From: Phaffia rhodozyma
Lineage: Eukaryota; Basidiomycota; Tremellomycetes; Cystofilobasidiales; Mrakiaceae
Direction of reading: 5' to 3'
NCBI GenBank assembly: GCA_014706385.1
Contig: JACGZH010000005.1
Coordinates: forward strand, 62,001-126,000
Length of the DNA: 64,000 bases
The notes beneath the pieces are model-generated. The model did no database searches. It worked only from the letters and a program-made list of their open reading frames with translations, and had not been told where the DNA came from. Positions 49,194 to 62,800 of the stretch are shown one piece after another (position 1 is the stretch's first letter; each line of letters begins with the position of its first letter). Both the position numbers and the translations under genes were made by a program.

Positions 49194-50970
49194 TCACTTC
49201 TTCCACTCAGTAACCTTCCACTCTCCGACGTTCCAAAGCTCGAATCCCCCCGGTCCTGAATGAGGCATCTTCATTTTTCGCATTTCTGACCAGAGCCATC
49301 GTTTCGTAAGAAGAGCGAGTGATCTTCCCCCCCAGCTAACATTCTCAAACACAGACAATGTACGTCATACGTCAAGTTCAGTTGTTTGCACCGCTCCCAA
49401 GCAAAACATCAGAAGGATTAGAAAGGGAAATCGTGAGCTTACGTTCCCCAATGGATGGCCACCCCTGTTCCACTGTTCTTTCCCAAGATACCCATTAATT
49501 CGACCGCATCCCCTGGTGTCATATGAACTCCACTGGTCAACACTCCTAGATTGACCATTTCATCCGTTATCCAGTTCGAGACTGCTGAGAATGGGTACGG
49601 AACGAAACTCGATAGATACGGCAGGGATGAACCAGGAGATATCGGGAGGAACAAGAGGGAAAATGACGAGGTCAGGGTTGATGCAGTTTGGGAGAAGGCT
49701 GGGCAGATGTATTTTGGATCGGTCACTCCGAACTGTCGGTACCCTGTGTCTCTGTTTCTCGGGAAAACAAGAGAAGATTAGGACCTAGAGGAGATAGGAA
49801 AAAAAGGACAAGAGCGGAAGTTTATATAAAAACGATGGAAAAAAGACTCACCCAGCAAAGTAGATTGTACAAGGCATGTTATCCCAATCCTTTGTTGATT
49901 TTCCTTTACTACCCGTTGATTTTCCATCGCGCTCTTTCTCTTCAACTCCTACGGCCCAGGAACACCAAAGAGAAGTGCTCTTGTCCCAACCTGACCGACC
50001 ACTTCCATGTTGACAGGGTGTGCAAGCCACCCTGAGCGATCGCTCAACTGAGGAATCCGGCTGGGCTGAATCCGACGGCGACGACGACGAGGAGATAGAA
50101 GAAGGATGGCTTAACGTGATTTGGTCCCACCAGTCTAGCTCCGAGACTCGGTCTTCAGGGATCCCAACAGATTTGAACCATGATTTCAAACCGAGGGGCA
50201 CGATCCATCGGATATGCGCCTTGTGGATTGCCCATAATGCTTGGGTTGTTGGGAGAGACAGGTGATCGTAATGTGAATGAGATATCAACACTACGTGAAT
50301 AGGCTATGGGAGATGTATACCTTGACATCAGTCTCTTGTTCCAGTGGATCAGATGTGCGAAGGGAAAGAAAAGAGAAAGGACCCTAGCTTACGGGCAGAT
50401 CCTTGACATCGCATGGCGGGCTGATATCTCTCACAGGTCCGACAAATCCACTTGGAGAACATCGCTCCTCAAATACCGGATCGAACAGCACACCTACTTC
50501 GTCATCCCCCTCACTCCTCAGAGGAACCATGACGAGCACACTCGCATGACCTAACCAGCAGCTTCTGACCTTGCCCTGCTCTTTCTTTCCCCATCTACTC
50601 CTAGTTGGCTGTACTGATGAAGCAATCGAGTTTCCCTCTTGAGCCTGTCCGCCTGTCCGTTCCTCTGTATCCGACCACTTGATACACCTGACAGGATGCT
50701 CCTCCTCCTCGTATCTCCTTTGAGATTGTCCATTTTCTTTCAGCTCCAGCTCTATCTCTTGCTGCTCGTCCTCCTCCGTAAAATCCTGATGGTTGTCTTC
50801 CGGCCGCCAGAATGCGTGTGGTAAAACATTTGTTGGTGGCAGGTCGGATGGCCAAGGGTTCTTGAACGTCTTCGTTGGAAAGAAGAATGTTGGTTTGACG
50901 TGATGATCTTTCGGAGAAGCTGGCTCCGCTGAAGCAACCGCCTGCACAGATAGCAGTCCTGTAGCCATCT
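49194..50970 (-). CDS. NAPE-PLD/FMP30-like metallo-beta-lactamase-fold phospholipase D
   Basis: N-acyl-phosphatidylethanolamine-specific phospholipase D releases N-acylethanolamines; yeast Fmp30 is the mitochondrial inner-membrane homologue. Visible motifs: FKNPWPSDLPPTNVLPHAFW, VRSCWLGHASVLVMVPL, GVLFDPVFEERCSPSGFVGP, VVLISHSHYDHLSLPTTQAL (HxHxDH zinc site), ACTPCQHGSGRSGWD (His ligand), CTIYFAGDTGYRQFG (bridging Asp) and GVAIHWGTW (last His). The zinc ligand set appears complete. The C-terminal exon joins with acceptor gttag to WGGRSLALLTKRWLWSEMRK and ends WKVTEWKK. Four exons; a 5' UTR intron ends just before the chosen ATG (MATGLLSVQAVASAEPASPK). Confidence 0.88.
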
Positions 50971-51215
50971 GAGGTAAACTCGAAGAAAGGAAAGAGGTAA
51001 AGAGGAAAGACGGTTGAGTGAGAGTGAGGTGTACTACCAAGAACCGCCAAGGATGGAAAAGGGTAGGATAACTAAATGACGTTCTCGTATCACGTGATCT
51101 CTGACTAATTTCAAGGCTGTGTTTTTTCCTATGTTGCCCTCACTTTATTTGACTCTACATTCTCTCTCTACTCTCGTCTTCGCTCGGACGACCTTGATAG
51201 ACAAGACCATACATC
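50971..51215. promoter_or_regulatory. Divergent promoter with ATCACGTGAT palindrome
   Basis: 245 bp between the NAPE-PLD-like gene and the unknown mitochondrial gene. The 10-bp palindrome ATCACGTGAT (E-box 51091-51096) lies centrally and a CT-rich block (51150-51182) precedes the plus-strand start. Confidence 0.45.
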
Positions 51216-53021
51216 ATGTTTCCGATAGCTAGATCGATACGGGGACCAACAGGAGCCCTGTCAAGCTGGGTATGCTTGGGGAAAGCTTCGATTTCAAGAC
51301 CCGTCAAGGCAACATGTTCCCATTCGTTTTCTACATCGACTTCGGCTCGTTCTTCATCCGCCTCATCTCCTTCCCCTTCTCCTTCTCCTTCACACCCATC
51401 CTCTTCTTCAAGTCGCCCGTCGATCTATACGTTGAAAGCAGTCGAGTCGTCTCCTTATCCATATCCGATTCCTCAAGACATGGAAGACTTTCTTCGTGGC
51501 TACCCAAACTTCCAAAGGAACGCTAGACGCGAGGCAAATACACTTTTTTACCAAGGAGAACAGGAAGCATGGCCATCAGAGTTAACGATTGACGAACTGT
51601 TGAATGAACTTAAAGACCATCCAGACGAAGCAAGAAAGGCCTTGTAAGATTCCGTTGCACTTTCATGTTTTTTAATAGATAGCTGGATCTGTCAACTTAA
51701 TAGGTGCTTGAACTCTTGCTCTTGTTTTATGCTTGGTCTAATTTCTCCGACAGACTCGTCTATCCCTGTAGGTCCTACGTGTACCCAATATCGATTACGA
51801 TGAGATCAATCAATCTGACACTATATATTGCGCATCTTCACAATAGGGCTGTTTCCCACACCGGACGCTGGACCTAATAAGTATGCTTCGAAGCTTCAAC
51901 CGCACGAGGTGTCGGCAATTTCGTCGGATCCGTTGTGTATTCACAGGTTGCAGCAAGCGTACTCATTGGTCAGTCTGCGCTGATTTTCCTTTGTTAATCT
52001 TGATCGATTTGTGACAAAACAAGAAGACTGAATCATCTTCTATCTTTGAATTGCGTTCTATCAGACTCTCAAGATGTACGGGATACGGCTGATCGACCCC
52101 GCATCCGGACTGCTTGTCCCCACCTGGGACTTTGAAGACAAAGGTTCGTCCCACCCAGCCTCCTATGTCTCTATGTGTCTGTCTGCATATCCATGCTATC
52201 ACTCAAGGCACCGGGTCTCATACCTTCTCTTTCTCTCTCCGTCTCTGCCCTTCTTCCTGTCTTCTTCTCCTCCTCTCCTCCTCTCCTCTTCTCCTCTTCT
52301 CCTCTTCTCCTCTTCTCCTCCTCTCTTTCTCTCTTCCTGTCTCCTTCCACCTGCTCTCCGTCCACCGACCACCTGCCCAGCCCGCCATCTGGTCTCGTCG
52401 ACGATGCACCTCCATCGCATAACCCGGATCCTCAAGTCCCTCGTCTCTCTTTCGCCCGACCCGACGTCGCCTCTGTCGGTCCTGCACCACGTGCCGTCAC
52501 TCATCCTGTTTCTCATCGCGCAGCACAACTCTGGTCGGCTCAACCTGGCACCGGGGACACTAGCAGGAGACGAGCTCGAGACGAGATGGAACCTGTGCAT
52601 TCGCAACCGAGCGCTCAGGGAGGCGATTAGTGAGCTGGTCGTAACTCGACTGGGCATGCCCGAGAGCCCGACCGAGGACGGGAGAGGATCATGGAAATGG
52701 ACTGAAGCCGAGTATGAAGCCTGGGTAGTGAGCAAGGCGAGAAATGCACCGGACATGAAACAGGTAGCTAGGCTGAGGCAGGACGCAGACCTCGAAGACA
52801 TGTTGCTAGACGAGGGAGAAGCCGGGATGTATGCCCGAGCGGAGAAAGCAGAGCGAGATCGCATCCTGGCAGAAGAGAACGAGGCGGCGGAGAGAGCGCG
52901 CACGTCCGCGGCGGAGGAAGCAGCGAAGCAGAAAGAAAGGCAGCGGGAAGATGACACTGAGGAAGCGAAGATCCGGACGGCCGAACGTGTCCGGACACTT
53001 GGCAGTGATGGGGAGATATAG
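51216..53021 (+). CDS. Unknown protein with mitochondrial presequence-like N-terminus
   Basis: I do not recognise the family. The start MFPIARSIRGPTGALSSWVC leads into a Ser-rich, basic stretch like a targeting sequence. The core reads MEDFLRGYPNFQRNARREAN, EQEAWPSELTIDELLNELKD, then LVYPWLFPTPDAGPNKYASK, SSDPLCIHRLQQAYSLTLKM and YGIRLIDPASGLLVPTWDFE. After a CT-rich intron (52143-52381; donor gttcgt, acceptor cccag) it continues HLVSSTMHLHRITRILKSLV, SLILFLIAQHNSGRLNLAPG, ELETRWNLCIRNRALREAIS, and a long charged coiled-coil tail (AEKAERDRILAEENEAAERA). Exon 2 is a 14-nt microexon (51754-51767). About 420 residues. The frame is kept across every junction, which supports a real single protein. 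Confidence 0.65.
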
Positions 53022-53726
53022 AGATGTCACTGTTCTTTGTGTTTGCTGATGATCTGTTGGCATTCTATCGGTGTCCCGCTATGTTGTGTTGTGTCGCCTG
53101 CGGTCGACAAGGCGAATAAACCTCAGGCGTTCTTGAATTTAGTCACCCAACAGAACATCTTGACATATTTCGACCTAGACGGGGTTTATAGAGAAGATAG
53201 ACACAGACACACGTAAACACAGCTCTACACGCTCTCGGCCATCTGATCGTACCTCACAGACAATTTGTTCCCACGAGTCGGTCATCAGTCCTCGTCAGCC
53301 ATTGCCAGCCACTGTCAGCTACCATCGGTCACCATCAGCCATTGACAACAAGCTGGCCAGCTCGTCTGTCTGTCTGCACTTCCTGGACGCAATTTTCTAT
53401 TCTTGACTCTCCTTTCCTCTGCCTTCCTCTCCTTCGTTTCCTCTTGTTGCCGTGTTCTCGCTTCCCTTATCTCCCTTTTCCCCCTTGCTTCCCTTGCATT
53501 CCCACTCTCATCTACCTCTCATGGTGCGCCTGTGTATCGGTATCGATCGTGATCGCGGGTCATGTGCTCTTTCAACAGACTCTCGACTCTCAGAAAAGAC
53601 TCATCTAAAAAACAACGGGCTACAAAGTAGATGCGAGAAAGACCAGAATATATGACAAACCACCATAGTACATGTTCTGCCCAGACAAACCAAATCGACT
53701 TGACCGAACATAATCCCTCCCCTTTT
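53022..53726. other. Convergent intergenic region
   Basis: 705 bp between tail-to-tail genes. It includes imperfect tandem copies of a 10-12-nt CATCAGCCA-like unit (53281-53345) and a pyrimidine-rich block (53395-53515). No gene seen. Confidence 0.4.
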
Positions 53727-55518
53727 CTAAAAGCCAGCATGCTTGATAAGGAACTCTCTGCTGATCTCGAATGCTACAAACTGCACCCGGTGACGTTGAT
53801 GCATACACATAGAGAGGGAAGAAGAAGACCATATGTGAGTGACGCTGATGCTGGGAGACAAAGATAAATACTTGCACCGAACGTATGCAAAGAAGGCAGA
53901 AGAGAAAGAAGGCAAGAAAGAAAGAAGAAAAAGGACAAACGGTCGAAGCAGCAGCTGGTACAGCTCGCACCAAAGTTGGTGACAGTCCACGGAACAAGCC
54001 CGAGCTGATATACACACCATAGGTCGAAGCGATTACAGAGCAAGATAGGAAGCGCAGTCGATCAGTCAGTCAGTCAACTAACCAACTGTCTAGAACAAGA
54101 GAACAAAGAAAGAAACAGAGAAGGGAAATTATAGAGGAGCCGACAGGTAGAAAGAACGTACAATCCGCTCTCTCGAACGATCTGACGGAGCTCGCGGGTG
54201 ATATATCCTTTTTCTGGCGGTGTGTTTGCCAGCTGAACTTTTGACTTCACGAGATCCAGCGGGTAAGACGCCAGCCAGTATGCAACCCCACCGGTCGCGC
54301 CTGATAACAGCAAGCTCCAGACAGGCAAGTCTTGTTGCGGATAAAGTCGTTGCTTGAACGTTCGTTTAGAAAACTCATACGCGCTGTAGAAACCGGCGTA
54401 GGCTGGTAATTCTCGGATGAAAGATACCCTGTTGACAGTCGAACAAGGTTCCAGATAAGAAGAAATGATCACAAGGTTGGTCAGTCTTGACCCGGTGTAA
54501 AAAAGAGACGGAAGCAGAGGAGAGGGACAGAACTTGAAACCGCGCATGACTCCTCGTCTGAAACCATAATCCCTCCAGAGATCTTTGGCAACCCCCGAGA
54601 GCGACTTATCCGTTGATGTTCCACTATAGAGTGATAAACGAAGGAGGGATCAGTAGAATTATAGAGCACGCTTGATTTGAAAGACGATGCGAACTATTGG
54701 CACTGCATTCGAATCTTGAGGGTTGTTAGAAGATCAGTAGATCAGTTTCGGTACGTTGATTACAAACCGGAACAAGGAAACGATTGACTCACCTTGAATA
54801 GTTCCACTGATCGAACATATTAGCATACAGAGGCCAAGAGAATTAGTCATCTTGGCTATCTTTACAGAGAGACACGATGAGAAGAACAAGAGTGATCGCT
54901 CACCAGGCGAAGCAAGAACCGAATTGACACCTCCTGCAATACCTCCAGCCAGAGCGATCTGAGGGATCGTTAGATCTGGATATGGACTGATCAGCTTCTT
55001 AGCTGTCGAGTAAGCAGTAAAAAGGAGACTGTTCACGGCTGCGACACCCATCAAAGGGGAAGCTGAGAGGATTTCATAAAGTTTAGTCGATGCTGAGAAG
55101 AACGGACGGAACAAAACCTGATGAACGAGTCAAAAGCAAACGCCTTACCCATTCCTTTGGAAAAAAAGGGAAGAGAAAGAAGACGAGGCCGGCAAAACGG
55201 AAAGAAGGCGCAAGTTGATAAGCCTTGACAACCAGAGCTCGACCGGATTACAAAGCGCATAATCAACAGAAACAGTAGACACGAACCTTTGTAGAGCGCA
55301 AGTACGCCTTCATTTCGAACGGTCTTAACAGCGATATCCCAAGGTCCTTTGAATTGTCCTTTAGCAGCCGTCTGAGCGCGAGTCTTGATCGTATCAAGTG
55401 GTTGACCGACGATGACCTGACAGGCGCCACCTGCTGAACCCGCTAGCAAGTTGAGTAGTAGATCCGGGTTCGACTGAGTGGCCTTCACCTCCTCTAGATT
55501 AGGGATTATATCTGACAT
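53727..55518 (-). CDS. Mitochondrial carrier (SLC25 family; Ymc1 / carnitine-ornithine-type subgroup)
   Basis: Inner-membrane solute carrier with three repeats. Start MSDIIPNLEEVKATQSN; repeat 1 LLAGSAGGACQVIVGQPLDT with signature PLDTIKTR; repeat 2 IALAGGIAGGVNSVLASP followed by VELFKIRMQ; repeat 3 LLLSGATGGVAYWLASYPLD with PLDLVKSKVQ. Between them are FRRGVMRGFKVSFIRELPAY and AGFYSAYEFSKRTFKQRLYP, and the end reads FRGLSPTLVRAVPAAAST plus FVAFEISREFLIKHAGF. All three P-x-[DE]-x-x-[KR] signatures are present. The repeat-2 signature is split over a 14-nt microexon (54793-54806, VELFK) and a 20-nt exon (54695-54714, IRMQCQY). The RELPAYAGFY and repeat-3 context resemble basic amino-acid/acylcarnitine carriers; substrate not assignable. 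About nine exons. Confidence 0.85.
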
Positions 55519-55749
55519 TGACGAGAGAAAAGAGATGATGGTTGGTTGGCACTTTGTTCGTACCCAATAGAGGTGATTAAGGCGCCATCTACCGGCTGAG
55601 CGTTGCCCAGCCACTTGACAGACCAGCACGTGACCCGCTCTTCTCCGAGTGTTCTTAAACGACCTACCGTTTTTCGAATTATCAATTGTTTCTGCCGTTC
55701 ACCATTTAACTCCCCTTCTGAGCAGATAGATAGAGCGGATAGAGTGACA
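55519..55749. promoter_or_regulatory. Divergent promoter with GCACGTGACC
   Basis: 231 bp shared by the carrier and the small gene at 55750. E-box core 55627-55632. Confidence 0.4.
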
Positions 55750-56130
55750 ATGGCGAGCTCTACGATTTCGCCGTTCTTATCGCTTCCTGTGGTCCTATCG
55801 CTTTTGTCAGCCGAACCAGAATCGATCCCTCTCCTGTCTGCACTAGCATTCTTCCTCTCGCAAGATCCGTCCCCTGATTCGCTTCGCCTACCCGGTACGC
55901 CTTCACTCCATCAAGTCAGGCTTCGGTTAGCTCAGACATTCATCAACCACGACAGACTCTCCGAAGCCGAAAGCGAGCTCAAATTGGATGAAAGGGAGAC
56001 GAGGAAGGCCAGAACGGAGGAATGGAGTGAATGCGTGGGAATGCTGGGGGATGTGTTGGAACGGATGGGTAGGACTGGACAGGCGAGGACTTGGAGAGCG
56101 AAACTCAGCAAGGACGAGCCAAAGCCTTAA
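55750..56130 (+). CDS. Small helical protein, unknown function
   Basis: Single exon of 126 residues, MASSTISPFLSLPVVLSLLS to AKLSKDEPKP. The N-terminal 45 residues are hydrophobic and Ser/Leu/Pro-rich. The second half, VRLRLAQTFINHDRLSEAES then ECVGMLGDVLERMGRTGQAR, reads like one or two TPR-type helix pairs (spacing of small and aromatic residues, GDVLERMGR). There is no recognised family name. The ATG context gacaATGGcg is good. It may be a short TPR adaptor, but this is inference. Confidence 0.55.
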   Translation: MASSTISPFLSLPVVLSLLSAEPESIPLLSALAFFLSQDPSPDSLRLPGTPSLHQVRLRLAQTFINHDRLSEAESELKLDERETRKARTEEWSECVGMLGDVLERMGRTGQARTWRAKLSKDEPKP

Positions 56131-56752
56131 AGTTTGATGCCTTGAAGAAACTAGCATTATTTCTGATAGGTCAGGCCAATGTACGGACGTTAGTTGCAGG
56201 AGCAAGGTATGTCTATAGAGATGATTTGAACTGGGCAGGGAGAGACCGTTGACGGTAGCACTTCCCTTCTTTCTTTCTTTTCAGGTTTCTCTTCGCTTTG
56301 AATCATCTTGACTCTCTTACTCAGCCTCGAAGTCTCATTCGATAGGCTGCAATTCAACTCGTTGGTGCAAGAGAAACTTTTCTTTTATCTAAAAGAGCAT
56401 TTATATCTTGCTTTCATACGAAGCCAATACCGTACGGCCATCGCGTGTAATTTTTCAATATGTGGTCTCGTAAACATGTCACTTATAGACCGTGTATCCA
56501 ATCGCATGAACAATTTAAGGGGGTTGAGAGAATCCTTCCTAATATATTACATGTATCATATACGAATAATGTTAAAAAAACATATACAAGGATCAGGATC
56601 TGAAGACAGAATCGACTGTTGGCGATAAAAGGGCAAGCAGAAGGCCGAAACATCAAACCGAAGAGATGTCAAGAAGAATGAGAGAAACAGTTTGTAATTC
56701 AAGGTAGGAGCAAGCATACAGCTTGATAGACCAAGCCGACAAAAGTGGCTTC
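56131..56752. other. Convergent intergenic region
   Basis: 620 bp between the small helical gene and the kinase 3' end. Moderately AT-rich; no gene or repeat seen. Confidence 0.35.
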
Positions 56753-59574
<2,822 letters not shown>

Positions 59575-59870
59575 GTTGAGCGATAAGATGGAATGTGTTT
59601 GATACGGCGGATCGAGAAGAACCGGTATGAACTGAGCGAGGGTGAGGACGAGAGAAGAGGAGATGGCTGACGGATGTGGCGTAGAATGGCACGTGATTAC
59701 ATTCAACTCCGGCACGCCCGGACACAGCATTTCTAGCCACACAGTCATCAGTCGTCTCACTCTTAATTCATTATGATCTTTTTAGATCAACTACCTTGAC
59801 TGCCGTGTTGTTTCCATCCGTTCTTGGGAGCTCTGTAGCGGACAAACACATTGAGGTGCAGTCTAACGAG
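59575..59870. promoter_or_regulatory. Divergent promoter kinase / Zn2Cys6 factor
   Basis: About 296 bp between head-to-head genes, with GCACGTGATT (E-box 59690-59695). Confidence 0.4.
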
Positions 59871-62800
59871 ATGGAAGAAGGTTCAGAAGAAAACTCCTCG
59901 AAGGAAGAGACAGCGCCTGCGTCTTCGCTTCTCCATCTCTTGGCCAATGCGTCCGAGGTAAGCCCATTTCTTGCTTCTTTATTCATTCGTTACTATTCAG
60001 GCGATTAAGATACTCTATCTTTGTCTCTGTTATCGCTTCTTTCTCTTCAGCCTAGGGCTCGAATCTCTGCATCATATCACCTCAGTCCAATCCCAACCAA
60101 TCTTCCTGCTGTCCCCACATTACCACGTCCAGCTGGAGGTCAGCCTACCGATCGATATTCACCAAAGACCTCGCCGGTATCAAAGAAGAGAAAGTCGTCT
60201 GATCCAGCCAGCCAGCCATCCTCGAACATCCCTACGCCTATTGCCGTTGGAACGAATCCTTCTTCCTCTCACAACACTCCCTCTTCTACAGGTGTAGCTT
60301 CTGGGCCGTCCGGCTCGAAACAAGCAGGATTGGGAGGCAAATCCGGCAAGCACGACCCTGAGAAGGCCGTATTGAGTTGTGCAGAATGTAGGAGACTCAA
60401 ACTGAAGTGTAGTCGAGAGTGGCCTTGTACGAATTGTGTGAAGCGAGGAGTCAGCACCATCTGTCCAGAGGGAGAACTCAAAGGCGGGAAGGGCAAACGG
60501 TTCGTATTTCTTGTCTGATGAGTTATACCAGTGTCAGCTCTTCATGAGGGATTGATGACAAACCTAACCTCTTCCGAACGTATCTATATCTGTTCACAGG
60601 TTGATTCTCGCCAACACCACGCAACTTCATGCAAGAATATCAGCTCTCGAAACCGCACTCGACCAGTCTCACCGAGCGCTCACTCGATCAGATAATCCAC
60701 ATCCACTTCTTGAATCAAGTTACCATTTCGAGCCGTTGGATGGAAACCGACACGCCAACGACTCACCTATGCCTGCGCCTGGGACCGTCAGTTCAGGACC
60801 CGGTGCGGATGACGATCAGAGAGGCAGCTCACCAGAAAGGGGTGGAACACCAGACTCGTTAAATGGTGTACCGATTGTGCCGATACCCGGGACTCGCATC
60901 AAACACGAGACGAGAGATGTTGGGGAGGAAAACGTTGGTCGACTGACAATGGGGAACGAACCGGGTGCAAGTCGGTACTTCGGCGGAAGTGCTGGGTCGG
61001 CTTACTTGTTGGTCAGTACATCTGGAATCACACAATCTATCACCGTGAAGCTTCGCGCTTAATTCTATCGATAAAACACTACTGTCTCCTTTACAGCCGG
61101 ATGATCCTGCCTCTCCAGAGCCAAGCAGTCAACCAAACCCATCAGCAAATCACACTTCCCTCCAATTTGATATGTTCCCATTCAAGCAGGATTCTCTCGG
61201 ATTCGTCCGACCCTCAGGAGGTAGACCCGGTGTCGAATGGTTGGTTGGGATGTTACCGACAAGGGAAGAGGCTTGGGGTTTGAGTGAAGTCTATTGGCGG
61301 GTTCGTTGGCCATTTTCTCAAGTTTGAGATCCTCCTGAATATACTCTGTTACTCATATCTATCTCTCGTCACCTCCTGTCTTCTCTCCTCTAGAACGGGT
61401 CGTGGATGTACGATGTCATCTCCAAACGAGAGTTCGACGACGAACTCTTCCCTTACGTCTATGGTTCTCCAACTGTATCAACCTCGATTCAACATATGAA
61501 CGTCCACAAGCTCGCCGTGTTCTACATGGTCCTTTGCCTTGGGGCACTATTCGATTTGAATAATCCACCATGTAGGTGTTTATCGAGCTATCACCAAACG
61601 TAATATGTATACTGACGAACAGTTATTTGGATGATGGATCTGAATTTGATTGAAAAACAGTTAATCAGCGAGCTAGACGGTACTGCGACCTTGCCAAATT
61701 ATGTCTTGCAATCAGTAAGTTTCTTGCCATCTTTATCAAAGGTTGTTCAATACACAGATGGCTGATAGCTGTTTCTTCTCTGCTTCGATTTTTTAAAATG
61801 CAACGACGTAGACCCATCAGGATCCGTTGCTTATATACAAGCCATTCAACTGATGGGTTCCTACTTATTGTTTGTTCTTTTTCAATTTTGTTTTCCAAAC
61901 CTAAGGTTTAGTACCGACGTTGAAGTCTTTTCTTCCGCAACTTACCGTTTGATTCTCACTACTGTTAGAAATGGAACCAAAGCCACCTCTGGGTAAGTCA
62001 GGCAAAACCTCTGACGCTAACTGAATCTTCATATCTCACAATCAAACGACATCTCTTTTCGCAACGTTTTGCTTTTAATCATCATAATGTTCCAAAATAG
62101 GGGCGAGCAATTCTGGCCGTTACTTGGATTAGCCATGAAACATCTCACAGCTGTACGGATCGTGTTTGCTGTCCTTCAGGTCTTTGTTATCCTTCTACTG
62201 GACTAACGCGGCCTGAAATTTATTCGATCAAATTAGGTTGGTTTACATAGGGATGGAGCGAGATGGGGACTTGATCCTGCCGAAGTGGACATGAGAAGGA
62301 GGTTATTTTGGGAGGTATGTTTCATTATTTTATCCTCTCCGACATCTTTCTACCAGAATATTCATTACTGACAGCGAAGATGATGTCCTGACTTCGATAT
62401 TGGGTAGTGTTCGTTTTTGGATGCAATTCAATCACTAACATTCGGTCGGCCTCGATGTAAGTGTCTCGATGGATGTGGCGCGGTGGTCGTCGTCTGACCT
62501 CTGAGTTGTACTATTCCCAGGTCTGAGTGATTCCACAACGGATGTCAAATACCCTGGAAGTGGTCTGCCCGACGGTCAAAAATACGAAGGAGACGTCTGT
62601 AAGTCTCATTAACGATCTGGATTGAGATTGTGTTTGATGATCTGGTGCTCATAATCATCCATTACATCGGTTCTGTTCTAGTTCATCAATTCAAAGTATG
62701 CTATTCACCTTACTACCATCAGTCCTGTCTTTCAATATCGAATATGCAAATACTTAATAGATTTCGAACACATTTTCCTCTCTCCTCGGTAGTATCGAAT

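Noticed and set aside
53220..53350. CATCAGCCA-like tandem units as a regulatory array
   Set aside because: Copies are short and imperfect and lie between convergent 3' ends; not enough to call.
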